Source: Flammeovirga yaeyamensis
GTDB lineage: Bacteria; Bacteroidota; Bacteroidia; Cytophagales; Flammeovirgaceae
DNA length: 64,000 nt
Assembly (NCBI RefSeq): GCF_018736045.1
Contig: NZ_CP076133.1
Location: 1,922,001 to 1,986,000, forward strand
Reading direction: 5' to 3'
A model generated the notes under the pieces. It was given only the letters and a program-made list of their open reading frames with translations. It ran no database searches and was not told the origin of the DNA. How positions within the stretch are numbered: the stretch's first letter is position 1; the number at the start of each line of letters is the position of its first letter. The position numbers were made by a program, and so were the translations under genes. This document shows positions 30,101-38,059 of the stretch, one piece after another.

Positions 30101-30986
30101 AATTTCTAGTTCAAAAGCTGATCATTCCAATAAATATTATGATAATTATTACCAAACTCAAGAGAATGATTATACTCAAGAAAGTGAAGGAGTTACAGTA
30201 TTAACAGAGGAAGAGTTTACTGACCCTTCAAATTTTAATAACTGGCAATTTGATTCATTATATGTGATGAATACCAAGGAATTCACAAACTTTTATAATA
30301 AACCTGTTTTAAAAGCTGAACTTGTCGAATTGACCTCCGATTTTTATTCTATTAAACCTGATATTGGATTTGGTAAATATTATAAATACACGGATTTTAG
30401 GTTTATTGTTGAAGAACAAGAACATCATGATGTTAGTGAACTATATCGTAATGGAGAAAGTGTTAAGCTTGGTTATAACGAATTTGTAATTACTAAAGAT
30501 ACTGAATATACAGGTGAAGCAACTGCTAAACTTGTACGTGTAAATACCAAAGTTTCTGGAAATTGTAGAATTACTCCAAGTAATCCTGATATCATGTATG
30601 GATTTGATCAATTGTTTACATTTGATGTTGGTGAGGGAGAGGAAATTTTAAACATTGTTGTTAATGGAGACACCTTGCCTCCAACAAGTGAATTTTTATT
30701 GGAAAGAATCACTGAATCTTCTAGTATAGAAGTAATTGCCACAGGCATATTATCTTCCAAAATAGATAAAACTAACTTATCTATCTATCCAAATCCAACT
30801 TATGATAACATTACTATTGAAACAAATGTACTTGGACAGAAGATTGAAATTATTAATATTCACGGAAGAGTTTATAAAACACTATTCTTGAATAAATTAA
30901 AAGAAAATATTGATCTAAGTAGGCTTCCAAAGGGTCTATATTTTATAAAAATGAGAGATAAATCTTTCAAAGTGATAAAAAATTAA
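27129..30986 (+). CDS. large GLUG-repeat surface protein with T9SS sorting domain
   Basis: This 1285-residue secreted protein has a signal peptide (MKTLFFLFTFLCVSFVNYAQ). It carries three related modules (about residues 30-340, 405-700 and 780-1040), each opening with a leader such as YQIENLSHLRWISEEF, followed by NDIDASET or ADIDAYDT, and then GLUG-type beta-helix turns (NTVGGLISSS, NVVGGIIGR, YVGGIAGR). Two InlB-B-like segments (YKFGDEVTIDPIPNIGMKIT and YNLGDTVRLSIPEFKEGF) separate the modules. The end is a type A T9SS sorting domain (NLSIYPNPTYDNITIETN to SFKVIKN). It is probably displayed at the cell surface and may act as an adhesin or binding protein. Its neighbours give no further clue. 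Confidence 0.8.
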   Translation: MKTLFFLFTFLCVSFVNYAQTTAQKPSIKDRTYQIENLSHLRWISEEFQEEGYYKFILLNDIDASETSSWNNGKGFKPIDLSLNLINFDGSYYTISNLVINRETEDNVGFFRNTINTYITNLSLKNLTVKGSNTVGGLISSSSQDAICLNIFIDGDIQGNNVVGGIIGRTNYIKFSNVINFANVKGKDIVSGLIGELRLYSSSINHYIRNSQNHGSVSGETNVTAFLSNFTNTQYNFRKIINVINTGLITSTQDQAKLITSKTKDNFLFCYNDFEKSGINSGLDDVINLSTSDFSKQESFDESFLKENELGIFSEISNNSFPYPNEFLKPFVVDLSRYNSNFLVNEVKKYYKFGDEVTIDPIPNIGMKITSVQINNINYNVPYTFTADRTNIIRSLFVNKENVMHFDGGDGSEFNPYLVSTLKQLQQIDSDSKLRSNFFALTNDIDASNIDELTYNQGFLQIEALAGLDGRGYTISNLKLNGNSFIGTLSKFIKNLTLKNVTLINAEKNQSILINKIITGAVIENVHIDGTIDGDSNIGFFTYDNQGVISNCSAFGTMSGIEHLAGFAYVNNGAIDNSIAIININATNNSSGFTYTNENNINNCISYSTITLKDQSIEQTNIGGFVSEEAENSNIENSYWSSTYNNVNENVIKDNSYYRDDEFMGIQENFPSFDFDKDWAIGKNNSFSEESRLYLINQLFDNNIKIATYPYPNLSVKEIGIGGYNLGDTVRLSIPEFKEGFVFSHWEHHGENVGRDDVYEFIIDGSTDNIVSAHFDIDYTFFAGGKGTPFSPLEIDNLAQLKIISEIPHLQTLCFNLIADIDAYDTRHWNEGKGFTPIKKFYGKFNGQGHYIKNLYINRPEEDEVGLFSFLAGGKVYNLNLRNVDITGNSYVGGIAGRAVGLSYLLKYIYHSKIINCSITGDIKAEGYQVGGFVGFLQDGYVKNSYSDVNVTGKNTAGGIVGLDMFSNIISRCYSVGIVNISEIDNPRAGGISSSKADHSNKYYDNYYQTQENDYTQESEGVTVLTEEEFTDPSNFNNWQFDSLYVMNTKEFTNFYNKPVLKAELVELTSDFYSIKPDIGFGKYYKYTDFRFIVEEQEHHDVSELYRNGESVKLGYNEFVITKDTEYTGEATAKLVRVNTKVSGNCRITPSNPDIMYGFDQLFTFDVGEGEEILNIVVNGDTLPPTSEFLLERITESSSIEVIATGILSSKIDKTNLSIYPNPTYDNITIETNVLGQKIEIINIHGRVYKTLFLNKLKENIDLSRLPKGLYFIKMRDKSFKVIKN

Positions 30987-31007
30987 TTGTACAAGTTAAT
31001 TTAAATT

Positions 31008-31042
31008 AAGGCTATCTTCTTATTTCAGAAGGTAGCCTTTTT
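31008..31042 (+). terminator. terminator after the GLUG-repeat gene
   Basis: AAGGCTATCTTCT pairs with AGAAGGTAGCCTT around a 6-nt loop, followed by TTTTC. Confidence 0.85.
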
Positions 31043-31056
31043 CTATTTAGCTAAAC

Positions 31057-31776
31057 TCATAAATTTACATTCAACCCAAAATAAGCTATCGAATTTAAAT
31101 TCTCCGTAAGCGGTACCTCTTTATGATTGTAATAAATCTGATGTCTTACATTAAGTCCTAGCCATTTATTCACCATAAAATTGAAAACCAACAAATTACC
31201 AAAACCCATATATTCCGTGTCTTTCATCGATTGGTAAGTGAGTACCTCCCACTCTAATTGAAACATCTTTGATATCGGAAATTTAGCACGAATTAAACCA
31301 CTCCAACTAAAAGCTTCATGGAGAGGTGTTTCTGTAAATTGGAAATTCAAATAACCCGCCATCACATGTAGTTGCAAGTAGCTATTCGGCTTTTGTTTTA
31401 AAATATTCCAACCCATACCTCCTCCTAAAAAAGAAGATTTATCAATATGATACGATTGTGCAAAACCATTTAAACCATACACTATTGGATATACCTTTTG
31501 CTGATGTCCATATTGTAACATTCCGCTCACCCAAAAATCGTCTACCACTTCAAATTCCTCTACTTTTATATATTGATAATTTATATCAAGAACTGCGTTG
31601 ATCTTAGAATTATGCAGAGTCGATCTCCAAGTGGGCATAATACTGTATTGACTTAGATTACCTGATTGATGTCGACCAATTAAAGAAATTCTATTATCCC
31701 ATTTTAAAGTATCAATTTCTTGACTAAAGACATAGGTGCTGATAAGAAGCAAAGTAGAAAAGAGTAGCGTTTTCAT
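31057..31776 (-). CDS. outer-membrane beta-barrel protein, DUF481-like
   Basis: The start is the ATG at 31776 (MKTLLFSTLLLISTYVFSQ, a signal peptide); upstream codons run into an operator-like palindrome. The 239-residue protein shows alternating hydrophobic strands ending in aromatic residues (YSIMPTWRSTL, KINAVLDINYQYIKVEEF, YLQLHVMAGYLNFQF, FQLEWEVLTYQSM) and a final strand (LNSIAYFGLNVNL), typical of an 8-12-strand barrel of the DUF481 type. It is divergent from the old yellow enzyme gene, with two perfect palindromes in between, and shares a regulated promoter region with it. Confidence 0.6.
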   Translation of the reverse strand: MKTLLFSTLLLISTYVFSQEIDTLKWDNRISLIGRHQSGNLSQYSIMPTWRSTLHNSKINAVLDINYQYIKVEEFEVVDDFWVSGMLQYGHQQKVYPIVYGLNGFAQSYHIDKSSFLGGGMGWNILKQKPNSYLQLHVMAGYLNFQFTETPLHEAFSWSGLIRAKFPISKMFQLEWEVLTYQSMKDTEYMGFGNLLVFNFMVNKWLGLNVRHQIYYNHKEVPLTENLNSIAYFGLNVNL

Positions 31777-31793
31777 AATGTTTGATATATTAT

Positions 31794-31809
31794 TATTGTA
31801 CATACAATA
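31794..31809. promoter_or_regulatory. palindromic operator-like site A
   Basis: TATTGTACATACAATA, two 7-bp arms around a CA centre. It lies 18 bp upstream of the barrel gene start. A second copy with longer arms is 49 bp away. Confidence 0.6.
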
Positions 31810-31840
31810 ATTGGATTAAAAAAATATATTCGTTTTTACA

Positions 31841-31860
31841 ACTATTGTACATACAATAGT
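31841..31860. promoter_or_regulatory. palindromic operator-like site B
   Basis: ACTATTGTACATACAATAGT, a 9-bp inverted repeat around CA. It shares the core TATTGTACATACAATA with site A. Confidence 0.65.
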
Positions 31861-31955
31861 AAAGAAGATATTTAGATTAAACAATTTTTTGATAGAAAAC
31901 TTTTAAGAAAGGTTAGGTGATTCAATAGAATATTATTACATTCACATCACAATAT

Positions 31956-31967
31956 TTGTTTAAACAA
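31956..31967. promoter_or_regulatory. TTGTTTAAACAA palindrome upstream of OYE
   Basis: 12-bp palindrome 22 nt before the OYE ATG. The same core TGTTTAAACA occurs twice between galK and galT. Confidence 0.35.
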
Positions 31968-31989
31968 TAATAACACCCTTAATCAAAAA

Positions 31990-33060
31990 ATGAAACTATT
32001 CGAAAGCTACCAACTAGGTGCTACTTCATTAGCCAACAAAGTAGTGATGGCACCCATGACTCGATCAAGAGCAATTGATAATATTCCTGGCGACTTGATG
32101 GCAGAATATTATGGTCAAAGAGCTAGTGCTGGACTTATTATTACAGAAGGAACCGCTCCCTCTCCTAATGGATGTGGTTATCCTAGAATTCCTGGGATAT
32201 GGAATCAAGCGCAAATAGAGGGTTGGGCTAAAGTTACCAAAGCGGTACATGATAATGGTGGTAAAATCTTTATGCAAATTATGCATACTGGGAGAGCTTC
32301 TCATCCTGCGAATATGGGATCAGGAACGAAAGTTGTCGCGCCATCAGCCATTCAATTAAGCGGAGAAATGTGGACAGACGCTGAAGGTATGCAAGCCTAT
32401 CCTGTTCCCCAAGAAATGTCAACAGAAGATATTAAAACAGCCATTCAAGAATATGTAGATGCAGCTAAGAATGCGATCAAAAGTGGAATGGATGGTGTTG
32501 AACTACACAGTGCAAACGGCTACTTGATGGAACAATTCTTAACGCCTCATTCGAATCAAAGAAGGGATGAATACGGTGGATCTATAGAAAATCGTAATCG
32601 CTTTATTCTAGAAGTTGCCAAAGGTGTTACAGATGCTATTGGAAGTGATAAAGTAGGTATTAGAGTTTCGCCTTATGGTGTTTTCAATGATCAAGGACCT
32701 TTTGATGAGTTAGAGGCTCAATATGAGGCATTAGTTAAAGGCTTAAATGATTTAGGTCTTACTTATATTCACGTTGTTGATCATTCTGGAATGGGTGCTC
32801 CTGAGGTTCCTGCTAGTATAAAAGATGAAATTCGAAATCAATTTAAGAATACATATATCTCAAGCGGGGATATGACAAAAAGAAAAGCAGAAATCGTTTT
32901 GGAAGCCAATGAAGGTGACTTAGTAGCTTTTGGTCGCCCTTTTATTGCTAACCCCGATCTCGTTCATCGACTTGAAGAAAATATTGATTTAGCTGCTCCA
33001 GATTTTGATACTTTCTACACTCCTGGAGAGAAAGGATATACCGATTATCCAACTGCATAA
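31990..33060 (+). CDS. nemA: old yellow enzyme family alkene reductase
   Basis: This 356-residue flavoenzyme reduces activated C=C bonds with NAD(P)H; such enzymes also handle electrophiles such as N-ethylmaleimide. The FMN-fold motifs are visible: VVMAPMTRSRAIDN, YYGQRASAGLIITEGTAPSPNGCGYPRIPGIWN, MQIMHTGRASHP, GVELHSANGYLMEQFLTPHSNQRRDEYGGS and the C-terminal GRPFIANPDLVHRL. There is no signal peptide. The upstream palindromes suggest control by a TetR-type repressor, as for nemA in other bacteria, but no repressor gene is adjacent. The gene symbol is by family resemblance only. Confidence 0.9.
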   Translation: MKLFESYQLGATSLANKVVMAPMTRSRAIDNIPGDLMAEYYGQRASAGLIITEGTAPSPNGCGYPRIPGIWNQAQIEGWAKVTKAVHDNGGKIFMQIMHTGRASHPANMGSGTKVVAPSAIQLSGEMWTDAEGMQAYPVPQEMSTEDIKTAIQEYVDAAKNAIKSGMDGVELHSANGYLMEQFLTPHSNQRRDEYGGSIENRNRFILEVAKGVTDAIGSDKVGIRVSPYGVFNDQGPFDELEAQYEALVKGLNDLGLTYIHVVDHSGMGAPEVPASIKDEIRNQFKNTYISSGDMTKRKAEIVLEANEGDLVAFGRPFIANPDLVHRLEENIDLAAPDFDTFYTPGEKGYTDYPTA

Positions 33061-33066
33061 AAAGCT

Positions 33067-33092
33067 AAAGGCCATCATTAGATGGCCTTTTT
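33067..33092 (+). terminator. terminator after the OYE gene
   Basis: AAAGGCCATC-ATTA-GATGGCCTTTTT, perfect 10-bp stem and T run. Confidence 0.85.
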
Positions 33093-33129
33093 CATTTATA
33101 ATATTGTCACACAAACACTTAGAAATTGA

Positions 33130-34128
33130 TCAAATTATCTGTAGTTGGTCAAAATGTTGTTCCAACACCATCTTTTGACCATGAATCATTGCTTTTTCTA
33201 GAACTTCTCCGCTTAGACTTGTAAAACCTTCCACTTTAAGTTCCTTCAAAGCTATTTGATATAAACCTGATAAAACTCCTGAAGCAGCCATAACCACTTC
33301 TACACTTTGGTTTTGCAGGTAAGAAAGTTCATTTCCTAAAAGTAAACCACTTAAGAAGTAAAAATTAGATTGATACATTTCTGTATCTTTTCCTTTTGAT
33401 TTACCTTCTTCTTGAAGACTTTGAGCTTGAGCCACCCACTGTGCTCTAATTCCAAATAAGGATCCTAATAGTTCTCCTTTACTACCTTTTCTTACTCCTT
33501 CTAAAAATGCTTTTTCACTTTCCTCATTCATTTTTGAGGACATCAAAAATTCTTTTAAAATAGAATGCTGAGAAATTATTTCGAATAATTCACCCGTCAT
33601 AAAAGTTTGAAAAGAATTATAAGATCCTCCTTCAAATTTTAAATGTTTACTATGTGTTCCAGGTAATAACAAATAACAATCATTCTTAAGGTATTTCATC
33701 AGTCCAATGGCTTGAACCTCCTCTCCTCTCATGACATCATTTGTTGTTTTTACTCCTGAAATTAGAATCAGATCAATATGATCATTTAAATCAAGATGTT
33801 TGATATTTAACGTATCTACTTTATCGCTAATAGGCATAGTAGCATACTCCATATCAATCATTCCCATTGTAGAGGTAATCATACCACAAGCAACAATGGT
33901 GAGCTCCTGATTTATATCAACTATTTGTTGAAGTTGTGAAAGAAGATACTCCGAGAAATAAGCTTGTCGATCAGCCTTCCCTTCTGATAGAAAAGATTGA
34001 TACAGCTTCTTCACTCCCATTTCTGTTTTATGTTCTTTTATGACTTCAAGAGAATTGAAATCTATTAATCGAACACGGAAATTGGAGGTCCCCCAATCAC
34101 AACTTACAAAATGTTTTGGCTGTTTCAT
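33130..34128 (-). CDS. dgoK: 2-dehydro-3-deoxygalactonokinase
   Basis: It phosphorylates 2-keto-3-deoxy-D-galactonate at C6 with ATP to give KDPGal. The 332-residue protein carries the sugar-kinase phosphate loop FVSCDWGTSNFRVRLID at the N-terminus, VACGMITSTMGMIDM and LLPGTHSKHLKFEGG in the middle, and the C-terminal AASGVLSGLYQIALKEL, all as in DgoK. It is the last gene of the catabolic series RhaT-cycloisomerase-dehydrogenase-kinase, 201 bp after the dehydrogenase gene, and may have its own promoter in that gap. In carrageenan users the substrate comes from 3,6-anhydro-D-galactose. The KDPGal aldolase that should follow is not in the window. Confidence 0.93.
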   Translation of the reverse strand: MKQPKHFVSCDWGTSNFRVRLIDFNSLEVIKEHKTEMGVKKLYQSFLSEGKADRQAYFSEYLLSQLQQIVDINQELTIVACGMITSTMGMIDMEYATMPISDKVDTLNIKHLDLNDHIDLILISGVKTTNDVMRGEEVQAIGLMKYLKNDCYLLLPGTHSKHLKFEGGSYNSFQTFMTGELFEIISQHSILKEFLMSSKMNEESEKAFLEGVRKGSKGELLGSLFGIRAQWVAQAQSLQEEGKSKGKDTEMYQSNFYFLSGLLLGNELSYLQNQSVEVVMAASGVLSGLYQIALKELKVEGFTSLSGEVLEKAMIHGQKMVLEQHFDQLQII

Positions 34129-34190
34129 CTACTGTTATTTACTTGAAATGTCAGTGATAAATGAATGTGGTTCGTATATCTACTGTGTAG

Positions 34191-34210
34191 CGATAGGTTG
34201 AAACCTATCG
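34191..34210. repeat. hairpin with GGTTGAAACC core, copy 1
   Basis: CGATAGGTTGAAACCTATCG, 9-bp arms around GA. Same core as the element at 34288. Confidence 0.7.
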
Positions 34211-34287
34211 TTAAGGATATTAGTTGATTTCTAGTGTGTTGCAAGAACTTATTTCTTACTTGAAACATACTTTATTATCATTCTCTA

Positions 34288-34309
34288 AAGAGGGGTTGAA
34301 ACCCCTCTT
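34288..34309. repeat. hairpin with GGTTGAAACC core, copy 2
   Basis: AAGAGGGGTT and AACCCCTCTT around GA, 10-bp arms, 97 bp from copy 1. The core is shared, while the outer arm bases differ and still pair. Confidence 0.7.
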
Positions 34310-34329
34310 ATAAAACCACATTATCTTTT

Positions 34330-35793
34330 TTATAATTTTCTAGAGATACGCTTTAGTACCAAATAGTCATCCAAAGCAAACTTCGAACAGTCCATACTAA
34401 TACCACTATTCTTCACTCCTAAGTGAGGCAAGTTGATATCGTATTTCACACCGTTTTGTTGAACTTCTCCAAATTCCAAAGCCATAGCAACTGTTTCCAA
34501 CAGCTCTTCGTCTTCTGTGAAAACATAAGAAGCTAAACCAGCAGTAGAATCATTTGATAGTTCAATCACTTCCTCCAAAACATTGAATTTCATGATCACA
34601 CAAACAGGACCGAAGACCTCATGCTGCAAAATGTCAGCTTGTCTATTCTCCATTTCGATCACAGTTGGAGCGAAGTAATTTCCTTCTCCTTCGATCTTAT
34701 GTCCACCTGCTAGGATTTTACCACCCTCTCTCACACACTCATCAACAAAATGTTGTACAGATTTAACTTGTGCTTGATTGGCTAAAGGTCCCATATTGAT
34801 ACCTTCTTCTTGGAAGAAACCTAATTTCGTAGTTTTCGCACTATCGGTAAGTTTAGTGATGAACTCATCATACACTCCTTCCTGAATGAAGAATCTGTTT
34901 GGTGCTACACAAACTTGACCTGCGTTTCCTCCAAACTTAATGGCATTAGTGATGCCTAAAGCATCTTCCATATTACCATCATTAAATAGAATGAATGGAG
35001 CATTACCACCACATTCCATTGAGTATCTTTTGATGGAAGTCTTAACAGATTGTTCGATTAGTTTTTGTGCCGTGAATGTAGAACCAATCATAGTGATTAG
35101 TCTTGGTATCGTACTCTCACATAAAGGAATACCTACATTTTTACGATCGCCACAAAGTACCGTGATCACCCCTTTAGGGAAACCTACTTCGTGCGCTAGT
35201 TCTGCTATAATTAATGAGGAAATGGTTGATGTTTCTGATGCTTTGATAACAATAGAACATCCTGTAACTAAAGCTGGACCCAACTTAAAACCAAGGTTTA
35301 ATAATGGGAAGTTCCAAGCTAAGAATGCAGCAACCACACCTAATGGTTGATACACCATTCTATGAGAGTGAGTACCTGCACGATCCTCAATAGAGAAATT
35401 CTCTTTGATACGCATTTCGTGAGCGTAAAACTCTAATGAATCAGTAATACTTTGAAGGTCTTCTCCAGAAGCCTCCCATGTTTTACCCATTTCATGACAT
35501 ACAGCTTCTCTCAGACGATCTCCGTTCTCCAACATTTTTTCACGAAGTTGAAGTACTTTTTCTAAACGCTCCTCTAAGGGAGTATTCGACCAAACTTTGA
35601 AACCCGCTTCTGCAGCATCCAAAGCACGTAATGTGTCTTCTTTTGTTGCTTGAGCGATTTCACAGATCGGTTGATTATCATGAGGACATAATGCCATTGA
35701 TGTTTCACGGTTGGAGCCATCTACGAACTCACCGTCGATATATAGTTTTTTGCTTCCGAATTTAAGCAAACTCTTTTCTACTGTCGATTGCAT
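34330..35793 (-). CDS. NAD(P)-dependent aldehyde dehydrogenase, probable 3,6-anhydrogalactose dehydrogenase
   Basis: This 487-residue member of the aldehyde dehydrogenase superfamily has the N-terminal DGEFVDGSN, the cofactor-site LAWNFPLLNLG with Asn161, the general base Glu260 in MECGGNAPF and the nucleophile Cys295 in GQVCVAPNR. These are all present, so it should be active. In the neighbourhood of a cycloisomerase, DgoK and a RhaT-like permease, the best guess is oxidation of 3,6-anhydro-galactose to 3,6-anhydrogalactonate, as described for marine agar and carrageenan users. Its start lies inside the end of the cycloisomerase gene (32-bp overlap), so the two are translationally coupled. 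The substrate is inferred. Confidence 0.82.
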   Translation of the reverse strand: MQSTVEKSLLKFGSKKLYIDGEFVDGSNRETSMALCPHDNQPICEIAQATKEDTLRALDAAEAGFKVWSNTPLEERLEKVLQLREKMLENGDRLREAVCHEMGKTWEASGEDLQSITDSLEFYAHEMRIKENFSIEDRAGTHSHRMVYQPLGVVAAFLAWNFPLLNLGFKLGPALVTGCSIVIKASETSTISSLIIAELAHEVGFPKGVITVLCGDRKNVGIPLCESTIPRLITMIGSTFTAQKLIEQSVKTSIKRYSMECGGNAPFILFNDGNMEDALGITNAIKFGGNAGQVCVAPNRFFIQEGVYDEFITKLTDSAKTTKLGFFQEEGINMGPLANQAQVKSVQHFVDECVREGGKILAGGHKIEGEGNYFAPTVIEMENRQADILQHEVFGPVCVIMKFNVLEEVIELSNDSTAGLASYVFTEDEELLETVAMALEFGEVQQNGVKYDINLPHLGVKNSGISMDCSKFALDDYLVLKRISRKL

Positions 35794-36910
35794 ATTTTTC
35801 TAGGAATTCTTCGTTAACATCTACACCTAAACCTGGAGTATTAGGTACTTTAATTTCACCATTAATCACTTCGATACTAGGGATAGTAACATCGTCTCTT
35901 AATGGATTTTCTGTACGATCCAATTCAATCATTGGAGCGTCCATATACATTCTACCTGGGTTTTTATCTAGATTACCCACAAAATGCACCGCTGCACTTA
36001 TGGCAATCCAAGTACCCCAAGAGTGAGGAACAATATCCTTATGGTAAGCTGAAGCTAAAGCAGCAATACGTTTTGCTTCTGTCAGACCACCTGTTGCTGC
36101 AATATCAGGTTGTGCAATATCTACGCAATCGTTCTCAAACAGTCGTTTGAAACCGTGTTTATGATATTCACACTCACCACCAGCAATAGGAATAGTTGTG
36201 TTTTCTTTCAGCTTTTTGTAACCATTATAATCTTCTGGGTGAACAGGTTCTTCGAACCAGCCAATATTCAGATGCTCAATCTTTTTCGCCAATTCCAATG
36301 CTTCTCTATAATTGTAAGCATGGTTAGAATCAATCATCAAACGAACATCATCACCTAAAGCTTCTTTTAATAAATGAACATAGTGCAAGTCCTTTTCAAG
36401 ACCCAATCCTACTTTCATTTTCGCTGCTTTAAAGCCACTTCTTTTGTAGAATTCAGCTTCTTTTCTTAGATCATCATCCAAGGTTGGAGAATCTGTAAAA
36501 TAGAAACCTGTAGCATATGGATTGATGATTGGATTTTTCACACCTCCTAAAAGCACTGATACAGGTTGGTTCAACACCTTCCCTTTACAATCCCAGATGG
36601 CTAAATCGATGGCTGAGATAGCCGCGTTAAAGATGCCGCTTCTACCAAAATCAAGTGATCTTAAGTACATCACTTGCCAAATTTTTTCGTTTTCCAAAAC
36701 ATTCTCGCCTAATACGAAAGGTTTGAAAAACTCTATCCCCTGCTTGATCATGTCCGCAGGTCCATAACCTTCTCCCCATCCATAAGTTCCGTCTTCTAGC
36801 GTAATTTTCACTAAACAGATCTTACGAGATGCGTAGTGCCACTGGGAAAAGAAAAACGGTATTTCCAGATCTTGTGACAATACATAGGGTTGAATATCTA
36901 TTATTTTCAT
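35762..36910 (-). CDS. enolase-superfamily cycloisomerase, probable 3,6-anhydrogalactonate cycloisomerase
   Basis: This 382-residue protein is a mandelate racemase/muconate lactonizing enzyme family member. The residues of the mandelate racemase subgroup are visible: KMK (Lys164/Lys166), metal ligands Asp194 in MIDSNHAY, Glu220 in WFEEPVHPEDY and Glu246 in AGGECEYHKHG, and the dyad Asp269 (IAQPD) with His296 (VPHSWGTW). Members of this subgroup include the enzymes that open 3,6-anhydrogalactonate to 2-keto-3-deoxygalactonate. Between a sugar permease and an aldehyde dehydrogenase, and with DgoK downstream, that role is the most likely. Galactonate dehydratase activity cannot be excluded from sequence alone. 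Confidence 0.8.
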   Translation of the reverse strand: MKIIDIQPYVLSQDLEIPFFFSQWHYASRKICLVKITLEDGTYGWGEGYGPADMIKQGIEFFKPFVLGENVLENEKIWQVMYLRSLDFGRSGIFNAAISAIDLAIWDCKGKVLNQPVSVLLGGVKNPIINPYATGFYFTDSPTLDDDLRKEAEFYKRSGFKAAKMKVGLGLEKDLHYVHLLKEALGDDVRLMIDSNHAYNYREALELAKKIEHLNIGWFEEPVHPEDYNGYKKLKENTTIPIAGGECEYHKHGFKRLFENDCVDIAQPDIAATGGLTEAKRIAALASAYHKDIVPHSWGTWIAISAAVHFVGNLDKNPGRMYMDAPMIELDRTENPLRDDVTIPSIEVINGEIKVPNTPGLGVDVNEEFLEKYAIDSRKEFA

Positions 36911-36925
36911 TTTTAATCGTTTTTT

Positions 36926-37975
36926 CTAGGCATTCGCATACCCCAACACACAAATCGCAAATATCAATACTGCCAAACCACCCAATAAAATTTTAAAAGG
37001 TCCGCTAGCATTTTTCCACTCACCAGAACGGTAACCCCAAACATTACTAACAATCAATGAGATACCAAGCATCATTGGCCATCCTACTACAGGACCTAAA
37101 TCGCCCATAGCTGCGGCACCTTGACCATAAACACCTAAGGCTGCAAACCAGAATAAACCAGCTGCAATGGACCAGAAGTATGCCTTTTTACTACCTGCAA
37201 CGTTAAACTCACCAAACGATTTATTGGAGACCATTTTGAATAAAGCAAAACCTGCATTCATAATGTAAGCACCAATAAGTACCACTACCCATGCTACCAA
37301 ACTAGCGTCTGTTGGATTAACACCGTATTTCGTTGTAGCTAATTCAGCTACTGGTAAAGCATTCGAGAATCCTACATTCAATAATGCGGAAAGCACACCA
37401 CTTGTCACGGCAATAGCAACACCTGTTTTAATCGATTTTTTAGGAGCTGTCTTTGGAGGAGCTGCAACCATTACATCACCATCTTCTTCTACTTCTTCCT
37501 CCTCAGCTGCATTCTGAACTTGATCTCTTTTCACACCAGCAATTGCTGTTATACCAACGCCGACTAGTAAGAAAGCAACACCTACCAATACAATATTGAA
37601 ATTAGCAGGTAGCTCATCCATCTGGAACATCGGAATCAAAGAGCCTACCGAAGCCGCTAAGCCCATCACGATTCCATATGTGATACTCACTCCAGTGTAT
37701 TCCACTGAAACACCGAAGAGAATTCCACCGATTCCCCAAAGGAAACCAAATAACATCGCCATAAATAAGACATTAGTAGCTGTCTCAGAGATAATTGTAT
37801 ATGTTTCTGGTACTGCGATGTAAGACCAGATCATTGGGAAAGCAATCATAGCAACCGTTGCATGAACGATCCACCAGTTCTCCCACTTAAGGGGAGCGAT
37901 ATGTTTCATACCTAATCCAAACGTGCCTTGAAAAAAACTGGCACATAAGATTAAGACAATAGCTAAAGTATTCAT
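36926..37975 (-). CDS. RhaT-like sugar/proton symporter
   Basis: This 349-residue protein has ten predicted membrane helices and the layout of the L-rhamnose/H+ symporter RhaT of the drug/metabolite transporter superfamily: GTFGLGMKHIAPLKWENWW at the N-terminus, GVSVEYTGVSITYGIVMGL, GFSNALPVAELATTKYG and the C-terminal GVYGQGAAAMGDLGPVVGWP. A long acidic loop (AAEEEEVEEDGD) splits the two halves. It lies in an operon with anhydrogalactose genes, with a 15-bp gap to the cycloisomerase gene, and there is no rhamnose gene nearby, so anhydrogalactose or an oligosaccharide-derived monosaccharide is the likely cargo. That is inference. Confidence 0.8.
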   Translation of the reverse strand: MNTLAIVLILCASFFQGTFGLGMKHIAPLKWENWWIVHATVAMIAFPMIWSYIAVPETYTIISETATNVLFMAMLFGFLWGIGGILFGVSVEYTGVSITYGIVMGLAASVGSLIPMFQMDELPANFNIVLVGVAFLLVGVGITAIAGVKRDQVQNAAEEEEVEEDGDVMVAAPPKTAPKKSIKTGVAIAVTSGVLSALLNVGFSNALPVAELATTKYGVNPTDASLVAWVVVLIGAYIMNAGFALFKMVSNKSFGEFNVAGSKKAYFWSIAAGLFWFAALGVYGQGAAAMGDLGPVVGWPMMLGISLIVSNVWGYRSGEWKNASGPFKILLGGLAVLIFAICVLGYANA

Positions 37976-38030
37976 TGTTGTTTATTTATTCGCTCTACTC
38001 AGATGAGAATTTTTTTTAATACCTAAGAAA

Positions 38031-38051
38031 GGACGTTGCGATGCAACGTCC
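38031..38051. repeat. REP-like palindrome, copy 2
   Basis: GGACGTTGC-GAT-GCAACGTCC, 9-bp perfect arms, in the 84-bp gap between the RhaT-like and GH127 genes, inside an operon. Confidence 0.75.
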
Positions 38052-38059
38052 CTACTAGA

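Noticed and set aside
34940-35350. 136-codon plus-strand frame opposite the aldehyde dehydrogenase
   Set aside because: Antisense shadow; the dehydrogenase motifs lie on the minus strand.
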